NCBI GenBank assembly: GCA_002633005.1
Contig: NMRA01000546.1
Coordinates: forward strand, 65,756 to 114,793
DNA: 49,038 bases
From: Phoronis australis
Lineage: Eukaryota; Phoronida; Phoronidae
Direction of reading: 5' to 3'
Shown: in pieces, positions 24,901 through 37,300 of the stretch
Position numbering within the stretch: the stretch's first letter is position 1
Layout: every line of letters starts with the position of its first letter
Position numbers and translations under genes: made by a program
Notes under the pieces: generated by a model
What the model was told of the DNA's origin: nothing
The model's input: only the letters and a program-made list of their open reading frames with translations
Database searches by the model: none

Positions 24901-27900
24901 TTAAAGAAGTTGCCTACTTAATGCTAATTGAAATGGATTATCAGGGTGTATTGTACAGTCATGTTGTTCTTAAATTGTGTATTGAGCTAGTCCTTGAATT
25001 AAAATTAAAATTAAAACACGGCTTGATTATTGGATCTTCTAAAATGTGAAAACGCATATCGGTTTTAAGTAGCGGAAGACCACAGCGGTGAAAAGAAGAT
25101 GGTCGGCGACATGAACTATTCCGTTGGTGTGGCACTTGTCGTTGAAAAGCTTGACTATTACAAAGTTATTGTCAAACTGGTGCTCGATAAAATCAAAATC
25201 TGTCGAAATGGTTTAATTTTTAATGTGTCGATAACGTACCTGATTAATGTGTTTGATTTTCCTCTGATATCTATCTCTTTTCAGTTCTGACTGAAAGTGT
25301 CTCTTATCTCAGTTCGGCTAGAGTAAACTCTCCGCTACTCCCGGGGGAATTGATTCAAATGAATAATAACTCGATCGTTTTGGTTTTGCTTAATTATTTG
25401 TCATTTCTTTATACAATTTGAAGTTTCTGCGTCACGCAATTCCACAACCGTGTTCAGCTGTAGGAACATGGCACCTTTCCTTTTTGTTTTGTTAAATTTG
25501 AAAAACTAATTGGCAAACATTGACGTTAATTCAATTTTGAAATTCTTTGTTAAATGAAAACTACTGAAAATGTACCAACCATGAATAAATCACTTAATTT
25601 AAGGCGGATGACCCATTGCTAGTGCTTGTGGAATATTAAAGCATTTTTCTTTGAACAAACGAAGTACATTACATCCTTGCGGAACTAAACATATAATGCA
25701 TTTTTAGAACACTAAAATGCAAATGACCCGTACTATGTAAAGCGATGGCGTTCATTTTGGCTTACCAATCAGGACAAAAACTTTATGTAATGGTTAAGAT
25801 TATGAAATAATGCTTCTCTAAAGAACAATAAAATGGCAAGCAAACTGTGCAACGAATTCCAAAAATGGCGAACACTGAACACTGTCTGGGTACGGAGTAA
25901 CTCAGCTGTATGGTGTTGCGCGATGTGTTCACACGTATCTTGTTTTCCTTAACTTAATCATCATTATTTTAATATTAATAATACTATTGTCACGCGCATT
26001 TTGTCACACGTCTTTGTGCTACGTTTGTTATGGCATGATAAGCAAAGTAAGGAACTTTTACAGAGCAATTGAAAATAGTAATGACCCATGCTATACAGCC
26101 GTGGCCTTAAGTTCGAGTAAATGGCCATACAGCACAATGAGTTCATGGCCTTGTATTCCGGGGATTACGGTACATGTATGTTTACGGAAACATTGACAAT
26201 CCGTACGATTTGCAGACATTAGACATACTCTGTGAAGTGGACCAATAGGCTGAATAGTAATGGAGTTTTTAAGTAATGTATTGAATATGTCCTTAATTAG
26301 AAACTAAACGCTCGGCTTGGTTTCCGGGAGTTGTACATGTACGTGAATAATCGATTGCTACCGGTACTCAGTCGTGCATGTCCGATGGTGGTCGGCGACA
26401 TGGAATATTCCGAGAAGAAAGATGTGGCAACTGCTAATTAAATACACGTTGATCAGAAAATTATTACTGAACATGTAAGCAGGATAAATGAAAATCGTTT
26501 CACTTTGGTTCATGGAAATTAACCGTATTGTTATGTTTGATTTTCCTTGAGGGTTTATTTTTTCACATCTTCACAGAAGGTGTTGTTTTTGTCGCTCTGT
26601 TGACCAAGCGGAAAATCGCTTTGTTCAATAAGTTCGTGGGAAGTGATGAATTATAACTAGGTCACTTTTATTTCGGTTTAAGATATGTCAGTGTTCGTTT
26701 ACACTTTGTCTGAAATTGCTAAAGAATTGCCACTTACAGTGTATTCAACCATGTCCAGTCATTCATCTTTATCGTTCGGTTTGCTGCGTGTGCGCGTATT
26801 TAGGCCATGCGCCTTGATTGGTTGTGTTTATGCGATGCAAAATGGCAAACATTGGCGTACATTTAGTCAAATGAATAGCACTGACACTTGATGAAAAAAT
26901 AAAATAAAAACATCCCGTTTACGAAAGGCACCTGGACCAACAATTGAACACTGTACATGTATGAACGGCAATCGTTGAGTTAGGTGTAAAGTGCGAAGCG
27001 GAGAAACTGCGCTAACAGGGCGTAAGATTGCCATTGCGGGTGTTGAATGTTGTCTCCACACTGAGGTTGATCTCAGAAAATCCCTTCTCACCTATTTTTT
27101 AAACAATTAATGGGACCCAAATCCAGCTTTGTGAACTTCGATTTCCTACAACTTTTACTTACATGTACAAACTGCTAGACAAACTTGAATGCATACCTAG
27201 ATGAATTGCCGAAGAGGTCCTTAATGAAAAATGTAGACTTCAACGAAAACCTTGCAACTAAACGTGTAGAAAAATGGAAAGAGTTGTAGTTTCATTTAAT
27301 TTGATAACTGTGTGTGAATTGAAGCAACACGGGAATGATTCGTTGCACATTGATTTGAAAATATCGACGAAAGTCTACGATTCATGAATGACTATTTCCA
27401 ATTATTTACAAATTGGAGACTCATTTGCAAACCTGAAACATTTTCAACTTGCATACACGTCATTATAATCCTTACGTCATCCGCATATAGCGCAAATCAA
27501 CAAAACGCGCAGGACCTACTAACCCCTGTGCCAGACAAGCAAGCGTTTTGTCAACTTGCATGAAACATTGCGAGTTGGTGCACATTTCTCCAAATTTGGT
27601 GATTGCTAGTCCCCAGTTGCGGTCTAGATGATAGTACACTGGAGCTAGGCTGTAACGGCACTGAAATCTTTTCCACCTCGTAATTATAGTCACTGCTTTG
27701 TACTATCTAACAAATCAAGTCTCTCGTACTTTATGCGTAGGGGACTTAAGCACTGACAAATGGTGCGTCGAGTAATGTTGCAGTCAAAACACTGACGGCA
27801 TGTTGGTTTCCCCACATTTCCTCTCAAACATGTTAGGTCCAACAATGGCAACAACCTTACACAATCTTGCTTGGCAGTCTTTGGCATCCAGTTTTTATTT

Positions 27901-30900
27901 CAATTCGATCACAAATAATTATTTATTTTGAGAATTTGAATAAAACGTGAAGTATACAAGAAAGGTAATGAGATGCTAAGAAATATCCCCTGAAACCCCT
28001 GGTTCGCTTGGTACTTTAAAACAATGGAAACAGTGGATTTTGAAGATGATCATCTAGATTTTTGAAGTTCTTTAATCATTTTTTAAAATAAAATTGAAAA
28101 AATTCTTACCTCATGTCTTGCACTCTGGCCCACGGGGTCTAATCTCTAAGTACAGATGCACTCAAATCTGTCACCCTGTTTATCTGGTTAAAAACGAAGT
28201 TCAAGTTGGTGGGCATTATTGGCGTGAAATCGCAACTTATGAGATGACCAACTCGAGTTGAAGGCAATGAGTACACTTGTGCTACTTTCGAGTGCACAAC
28301 TTATGGTATGGCCAACACCAAAGAATGATGATATAGATGTCATTGTTGTTGACAGAAATGGAATCCTATCGCAGAAAGGAATATTATGAAGGCCTAATTT
28401 CATTGAAAACATCTACTCTGTCTGCGCTGTTAACAGAACTATCTCAGAAATTTCTCACCCGTAAATTAATGAATATGCCATAACACAATTTAGTCGCACC
28501 ATTGCAATCCAATGAAGGAGCGACTGAAGTGTCCTCTTAAAATTCCGAAGTTGAACCGGCGTGAAACCAATCTATCATATTAAAAACAACTTTGAAATGG
28601 TGGGTCAAATGTCACACTGTTTAGAGGTTTAATGGCCAAGTACCAAAATCTAGAAAACGAAGAGTCTGTAAAATCACCGATTGAGAAATGTCAGAGAAAA
28701 TGGTCTTATTGCCAGATGGGCTGTGAATACAAAGTCTGAATAAGGTCCGACTTTTGTAAAATGATTTTCTTGTTTTCCCACTGTTTTTAATAATGATGAT
28801 TGCGGTACAACGTTTCTCCTATCTTGAGTCTGAAAATATGTCATGTTGTATTTTTCAGTTTTGACACTTCCGTTCATACTGCGGTCCTTATGATTTTTCC
28901 TTTATTGGCAATTCCATTTTTAATCCATTGCAACGTACTTCTTCAGATTATTTCATAACAAGTAAGCTCTCTGTGCCTTTGTTTCGTGTAACATCAACCA
29001 AGCCTACATATCATGTTGGAACAAAAATGGACTTTTAGACTGTTGGTGGCCCTGTTATTAGAAAATACCTCTGTGAAAGAAAACAATCCAAACAATACAC
29101 TAATCACGTGGTCAAATGTGGACCAGTAATATCACATATTGTTTTGTAACTCAGCAAAAATAGTCTAGTCTCAGATTACGACATTAAATTACCGTGGAAC
29201 ACCAAAAATATCACAGTCCATAAATGACTTAACACGTTGCTTAAAAAGGTGTTTGTGAGCGTATTATCATGATGAAATAACTAACGTGAAACCTACTTTG
29301 AGTTTTGCTCGTGGGCCGTAAAACGAGTGGCGCTGTCGTCTGAAATAACGAGCGGAAATCAACAATTGATCGAACTTCAAAACCACTTGCTGGAATGCAA
29401 AACCCAGTGACCGGTGGTCCAACTTGTGGGACTCCTATACTAGATGGTTGCATCTAACTGCGGGTTGGCCTGACCTAAACTGGATTGGCTAGTGCTCAAA
29501 TACACATCAGGGTCTACACGTTGAAAGCGAGTCTCTGAGGCGGTCAGGCCGTCGTGTTTTATCTCCAACCAACTAGATATACCACCGGCCAATGTATCGG
29601 TTCCAACCAACCATTTCTTGTGTGATTTCATCACGTTTTGAAGTCCGGACAACACGTTTGATTTACCGGACATTTGGTTCTGCAGTCCAACCGAGTGTCC
29701 GGGCAAACGGTTTTGAAATCCGACAAATAGCCGACATCCCCATGAATAAGGTTTTGGATGAATTTATACAAAATGCAAAACAGGCAAGTTCTACTGATTT
29801 TATAGTCACGATTTTAGGGTGTGGATCCAGGTGTTTCATTCTGCAAGATTCAGAAACCGTTATTTTTTGCTTTGACAGTGGACTGTGAGAAAGTGATTTG
29901 ATGAAGCAAATGTGGACTTCACGAGTGATGACATTTGGCAGTGGACTGTGAGAAAGTGATTTGACGAAGCAAATGTGGACTTCACGAATGATGAAATTTG
30001 ACAGTGGACTGTGAGAAAGTGATTTGACGAAGCAAATGTGGACTTCACGAGTGATGATATTTGGCCAAAAGACACTGTATCTCACCTTGAGTCTTTCCAC
30101 TTGTCGTACATGTATGTTAGAGGTGGTATAGGTTCTCCAAATGTTATGGTTCTATAGAACTGTTTCACACCATTGAAAATATCGACTTTCCAATCGCAAA
30201 ACTTCTTCACTAAATCTCTTATGTCCAGCATGTCACAATCTCATGGGTTCAAAATAAGTTTACTCTCAGTCTCGTTCTTGCCGTGCTTTGTATACACTAC
30301 ATCCATCACACGGTACATTATGTTCCGCAGCATACCTTCATGTAACCCAGCATCTCCACATGTACACTGTGCTGCATGTTTCTACACCACTCCTTCGTGT
30401 AACCCAGCATCACCAGTGTAGACTGTATGTTCTACACCACCCCTTCGTGTAACCCAGCATCACCACTGTACACTGTATGTTCTACACCACTCCTTCGTGT
30501 AACCCAGCCTCATCGCGTGTACAATGTACACTGTACACTTTATGTTCTACAGCACTTCTTGTAACCCAGCATCACCAGTGTACATGTACGGTGTACGTTC
30601 TACACCACTCCTTCGTGTAACCCACCACTAGCGTTCGTCATAATTTTACTGCCATTCTCGTACTAACCGTGCCTTGATTAAAACATTGCACCAATCATAC
30701 GATACATTATGTTCCATAGCAAACCTTCGTGTAACCCAGCATCACCACGAGCCATTGGCGAAATATATAAAGTCGAATCCTCCCATTTAATTGCTGCCAA
30801 TAATTTCACAAAAAGCAGAAAGTAGTATGTTCATGTCTATGTAAGATTAATAAACATGTGTGGTCATTTGATGTGATCTTCGTCTTTCATTCAAACTTTT

Positions 30901-31317
30901 TGTTACAGAATGGAGAAACCGCTTACGACGTTTGTGGACGTGAAGGCAATGTCGACGAATCAACTGTCGAAAACATAAAGGGATTCTTAAAGGTAGAATT
31001 CAAGAAGATTTTCGGATGATTAGTGAATAATTCTAAGATATTGTTGACGGTATTTGTGTGATAATCTTGTGGTTTTAATCATTGGACTCTCTTTTGTGAA
31101 TTTTTCACAATTTCGAATACAGCACCTAATACCGCATGGACGCAAATTTGCGGAATTTCCTATAAAAAATGAAGAGTAGCTGCAAATTTGGGTGTAGGCA
31201 TTTCCATCGTTTTTAAAACTTATCTGGTAATTGAAAATCCCGGTGGTCTTACTTTAAAATGACAATCGACCACAAAGATTGGCATTTCTAATTTCAAAAT
31301 AAAATAAAACACACGTG

Positions 31318-31368
<51 letters not shown>

Positions 31369-34300
31369 AAAGACGTACACACAAACGGCACATTTTTTCT
31401 AATTAAATACTGTTGCTTTACGATTTGTTTGTACTGTGTAATGCCACTTAACGCGTAGACTAAGCTGTAGAGATATTCACTTTAAAGGAGAATGCCACCC
31501 GATTTAATTAGTCTTTTTGCCGTCTTAATCGGTCTATATCCAAATCGCCTCGCATATGGTCGACCTTACCTTGCCAAGAGGTGTCGCTTTAACCTGTGAG
31601 GAAGGTGAGAAACGACGCTAGCGACGTCAGTGGTTCATACGCAGAGTGAATGTCGCTATGTTGCGGTGCTTCGTTCCCGCTTGCCCGAACTAAGCAGCTG
31701 CGAGGAAAGCGGGTATAACGTTTTTTACTTTCTCGAGAGTCCGAAATGCTTAGGAAGTGGCTCATGGTAGCGAAGAATGAAATGTACGCTGTAAATAGCA
31801 AGTATGAGGCCGTGAAACATCTCCGAGTCTGTCGCCTGCAGACGTCGACCGTGCCTGACGAATGCCGGCTTACCAAATAACTCCATACGTTCCGTTGTCT
31901 GAGCTTGTTCACGGCGCCTCTCTAGTATTTCTTCATCACTGTACTCCTGTTCGAGTCGATAGCCTGTAAAACTTAACAATCCACCTGCGAAGTCGGGACT
32001 GATGAGCTCTAGCTCGTCTTAAGTCGGCATTGCCAGTTGCCACGTTGGTGTTTATTACTGAGCTTTCTGTTTCAAAATGAATTATTCTCACCCTAACCAA
32101 TACTTATATAAAACTGAAACAAAGTCTGTCTCATTAGATGCAATTTGTAATGCATTTGGAGTGTTCGTGAGTGCAAATGATTTGAGATGCCAGCAATGAA
32201 TAAATAAATCACTGCGTTACCGGCTTTAGGTGCAATAAAACTAATTGACGGTACACCTAGGCCGTGTGAGCTCATGCTAATTTAGTTTTTGCTGACAGAA
32301 ACTGTTGTGAAACAACTCAATTTCCATTCCACGGCCAGGTGTTAGGGGAATCTTTATTTACATTAACATTACTCAATTAATGATTGTCAAGTTACAACTT
32401 CTGCCCTGTTGGTTCTGTGGCTAAAGCGGAACCCGACTGAATTCGCAGCCCCCGACGGTGAGTAAGTAGATTTGCAGTTTCGTGGCTAAGTCACCAACAT
32501 AATCAGGTGCACATTACTTTGGCTCACTAGTATAGTATTTTCTTGACTGGAAGTTTAGTTTCCACTGAACTTTGGCTGATTTATGTTCGTGATGTCTGAT
32601 CAGTTTCCGAGCCACTGGCTGGGATAACGAGTCAATCCGACCGGCCGCGACGGGCCTGATCGTATTCCGAGCCACTGGCCAGGCTAACAAGCGTTTTGTG
32701 TTGAGAACTCAAAAAACCACAAGTCTAAACAACACAGATCTAGGTTCTCCTGTCTGTATCTCATGGAAAATACTTCGAAATTATCTCCGAACAGACCCCA
32801 AACTCCTGCTACGGACCTTAATGGCCTGCCGAACTTTGTAGGCTACGGTATGTCCAAATACCAATAAATCCGTAAGAGCGAAATAAAACAACACATTTTT
32901 ATGAGAATTCGGTGTGTTTTTAATGGTTTTTCATCGCAGTTTGATGATTTATTGGTGTTAAACGATGAATTCAAGCGATAAGCTGACACCAGTAACCCGT
33001 GTTGTGAACTGCTGATCAGACTGCGTGTGAAACCAATTACGTCATTGGATAATTTCAACACCTCCATCTGCCGTCAGGTGTCAGGTAACGCCACCGAACG
33101 TGTCGTTATGGAGTCGAACTACTCGATCTAGAGTGATACATAATAGGTTGTTTTTTGGGTGGCATGCTCCTTTAACAAACGAGGCAACTTGCACCTTTGA
33201 AAGCGCGATATCTAATACATAAAGAGGTTGAAGATTGCGATTTTTTCAGGCACAAAAAAGTAGGATACTGCACTTAATGCGTTTTTTTAAGAGTCAGTCA
33301 GTCAGTCGATAGGGAAAATATCAAACTAAGTTGCAGATTCTTGAGTGACCTGTGCTGCTGCGCGAATTATTTTTTTGTTTTTTTGTGAATAGAAACCAGT
33401 AAGAGAGCGCAAATTTTTCTTTTAATTCTTGTCGCTATAAGCAATTACAGTATATCCAGGAGACGTGACGCTCAATGGACTGGTACATGTACGTACTTTC
33501 GTGGTCCCCCCCCCCAATACTGATTTTCAGTATTGTAAAAATGACGACGGTTAATTTTATAGTATTCAAATACTGTGTCAACCGGTTCGTTTTTAATGGG
33601 GTCTAAATTTAATGTGAACTACTGTGAAAAATCACAATACTGGGATCACATAAATAGATGACACGTTTTTAAAGTTCATAGGGCGTTCTCCCGTTCAGTG
33701 ACTTTACCAAACATAGAGCTGTTGTGAGCCTTTAGATCCATCTCTTTTGTTAACTGCCTCGCTGTCTTTTGTGTGGTATGACAACATGCAGGCCAATTAT
33801 CTGCCCGGCTTATTACCGAAGACATGTGAAAACAGTCACCCAGTGCGTTGGTACGTTCAGACGGGATAGATTGTCTTAACTTTGGTGGTAGTTGGGTGAT
33901 TTTGGTGATTCAAAAACTATAAGCATGATAACTATTTGATGGGTAATTCAGAAATGTTATTGATTGATGCAGCATAGCCCAACCAGGGCTAAATACGATC
34001 TTATCGGAGATTAGATCAATTATAGAATGAAAGAACGCTGACCCCCCAATCCTAAATGTCAGAATTAATTAATCAGTCGCCTGTGTAAGAGTATGCCGTA
34101 ATGTAAAACAATCGAAGAAAACATACCCAATTCCTTTCCCGTGCATCGGTCGGGATTGCCAACGTACAAATATTCTCTCGTGCACGGCATTCCTTTTTAC
34201 CCCCTGAATCCCCCACATCAAGAACCGTACACATGTTGGTTTTTTATACATGTAGTATCCTCACACAGTGTAAATATTTACTCACAATGAGACTAGCCCC

Positions 34301-37300
34301 CCTCCCACAAAAAAATAAATTCTCTCACGCACACTTGGCCTTCTCACCCCTTCAAGTTTGACTCTGATAGTAAGAAAACTTGGGTGTGGTTGGGATTGCA
34401 AGATTCTTAACATGTGGCAAAGTATTTTGGATTCAAACAGCTAGTCAGATATTATATCCTGGCACGAGCAGTTTAAAAATGGCCGCAGCTGCCGATTTGG
34501 GCAATTGAACCAAGGATTGTTCGAAAACGTGATTGTTTTCCCTTCAATTCAGCTCCCACACATCATATTCCTGGGGCTCGTTCCAACAAAACTGACTTAG
34601 CTAAGACAAATCTTAAAGTTTAGTAAATTTCAAAATAAAAGTTGAATTTGTCTCAAAACCAATTCAGGAAAGAGGTCTTAAGTTTGACTTAAGAGTTTGG
34701 CATAAGTTTTGTCTTAATTTTGACTAACTTACCGAATGTGGAAGTTTCAAAGTTTGGAAGTTAAGACAAACCTTAAACTTAAGTCAAAAATGAACTTAAG
34801 TCAGTTTCTTGGAACAGGCCCCTGGTCTGCACGCCATTCACTACTTTTTCTCCCAAATTGGGGCATATATTGAAAAGCAAGATTCCCTTGCCGCGCGCCA
34901 CTCAGGTCAACTCCAAACCTAAACATCTGCTTATCGAAAGATCGCCAATTGCGCTTTTTAGAATTTTAAAAAATGCCTGCTGATTCCTACCCCTATTGCG
35001 GGGAACCGATAAATAGTAACGGGACAGGTTTTCACGGTCGTGGCGTCATATTTTCATGGCTTGAACATTCCTCATATTAAATTTAGACCTTGTGACGTCA
35101 TTTTTTTCATGGCTTGTGAAAAATGTAACTGGGGTCATCATAGACATCACATAGACCGGGCGTGCACCTCTCAGCTAGGAGGCACTGAAAAGTTCTCACG
35201 GGGGTTTGCCTGTCAGAACACACGTCAATGGCCTCTTCACCCTTTCTTCACTCTGTCAAAAACTGCACGCAAATAACGAAAAATTTTGAGTCCTTTCTCA
35301 TCACAAGCCCTACAGATGAGTACAGAAATGTTATTCTCTCTTGTGTTTTTGACCCTTTCGCTCCAAGGGAAAACCAAGGAAGTTTAAGAAAAAAGGGACA
35401 AAACTACAAAATCGGCACATTTCACCCCCAAAACCAACACTTCCAACATTAGATTCCGAAAGCAAATTCCTTACCAATTCCAAAAATGTGGTCCAAAAGT
35501 ACTGTCAACCAACTATTTTTTTGCAAATCTGGCTTGGTTGAGGGCTAACTGTAATCGCAACCAATTTATAAGTTGCTACACAGCAATGCACAATTGCAAC
35601 AGGAGGCCACCATCATGAAAAAGAGTGCAGCTTCAGCCGAGAAAGTGGCCTTTTTTATTCTCAGCGGGTTCACAAATATAAAAAAACACATTAACATAGC
35701 CTACATGTACGTGCAATGCCTACTTACAAAATCCGCCCAACTTTGGCCTACCCAAACTTTTAATATTTTGGGAGTGCAAATTGGCCGCGACCGCAGCCTA
35801 ACTGTTCAGTGCCAACTTAAACAAGACCACCTTTTCCAAATTTTGTTCATAATAGTTCCTCTCCATCAGCTCACCTACTGTGGCAAATAAAAAGTTGAAC
35901 CGGTGATCAATTTTGTTTTTATGAAGTGTTCGGATGTGCACAGCCCGGAGCCTGGGGTTTTCAGGCCAGACCCACTTTACACAGATTAAGACAGCCGATG
36001 TAGTTCCCTGCTCTGGTTTGCCCTATACTGACTTTTACTGGGACAAATCCAAGAAAAGTGATACACTTAAACGTGAAACAAGCAATAAATGTTTAGTTCA
36101 GATTAGTTTCCTGACCCTAGAGCTTCACTGTAATCCTCATTGAGGCTAACTCATTGTGTATAGGGGACATATTTTTGACAGAAGTCGACTTGGGTAACCA
36201 TGAAAGGCATGGATACAAGAAATTTGGACAGCTAACTTTCTCTCGCAACCTTGTTGTTGAGTGGTGAGCACATACAAAGTAGCCTGGAAAGCGACACATT
36301 TTCATTTGGAGCAACGAGAGAAAAAGGACAATTCAGAAGGGACACAGTTTATTCAACAAAGACGGCTACCCTTCCAGTAGACAAAGACAGCTAGATGGCG
36401 CAATAGACAGTTGCAGTACTGTGCGTTTCCGACATTTTGAAACTAAGGGGGTCACCAACCTCGCTGATGGCGATGGCACTGGGCCAACACTTTCTTACAC
36501 AAGGTCAGGCCAAGCACCAAAACAGAATGCAGATACCGTGAGACCAAACTATTTGACGGCAGGAAGGGATATCACCGTAAACATACATCCGGGGCTAGAA
36601 TTAGGTTTACAGCGTTAGGGTTACAGGGTTAGGGCAAGAGCTCCAGGGTTAGAGTCAGGGTAGGGGTTAAGGTTGTACTTCCAAGGTTAGGGTTAGGGTC
36701 CTGGTGTTAGGCTTATGATCGTACGATTAAGGTTTGGATTAGGGCTAGGCCGGTTAGGGCTAGTTAGAGTAAAGATTAGGCTGTTTCTACAAATAATGTA
36801 AAAATTAATCAGCAAAAACTACTGCCAAGACTTTGATTAGTGACATAGAAAAGAAATAGTGCCAAAACTTGGAATTATTTGACAGTTGAAATTCGACCAC
36901 TTCTTTTTAAATAAGAACGCATTTCTCAACTTTTGTTCGGAATAATTCCTCTCCATCTGTTCACCTACTGTGTCAAGTAAAAAGATAAGCCAGTGGCAAT
37001 TTTGTTTTTATGAGGTGATCGGATGTGCCCAAACTGAAGGCTGGCGTTTTCATGCCAGAACCATGTTACACAGATTAAGAGACCCGATGTACAGTAGTTC
37101 CCTGCTATGTTTTGCACGATACTGACTTTTATGGAACAAATTCAAAAAAGTGATCATTTTAAATATGATACAAGGAATGAAATTCAATTAACAAGTCAAG
37201 TTTTCGCAGTACTGGCTGGAGCATACGTCGTATTTTTGTAGACTTTTGATGCGGTTAACTGGAACCAATCAGGAGTTTATTGTCGCATCTAAAATTGGTA

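Larger units (their letters stand above)
19285..30908 (+). other. Intron 8 (11.6 kb)
   Basis: GTATTG to TTGTTACAG, the largest intron. No additional ankyrin-like exon is visible. It contains duplicated blocks (about 20960-22690, 24180-25690 and part of 26380-26850), a SINE inserted in the second block, a 63-bp minisatellite (29873-30065) and a compound 50-60-bp minisatellite (30318-30748). The rest (19285-20950, 26900-29850) shows nothing I can identify. Confidence 0.65.
31486..33171. mobile_element. TTAA-flanked TIR DNA element, 1.69 kb
   Basis: The left end AGGAGAATGCCACCC and right end GGGTGGCATGCTCCT are inverted copies with one mismatch in 15. TTAA flanks both sides (31482-31485 and 33172-33175), as expected for TTAA target-site duplications of the piggyBac type. 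No transposase was recognised, so it is non-autonomous or decayed. It encloses a broken minus-strand coding relic (31589-31979) and a copy of the 740-bp repeat (32341-33075). The assignment to a superfamily rests on TSD type only. Confidence 0.75.

Noticed and set aside
29663-30100. 145-codon minus-strand open frame as a gene
   Set aside because: It is held open by the 63-bp tandem repeat. The remaining sequence shows no conserved pattern.
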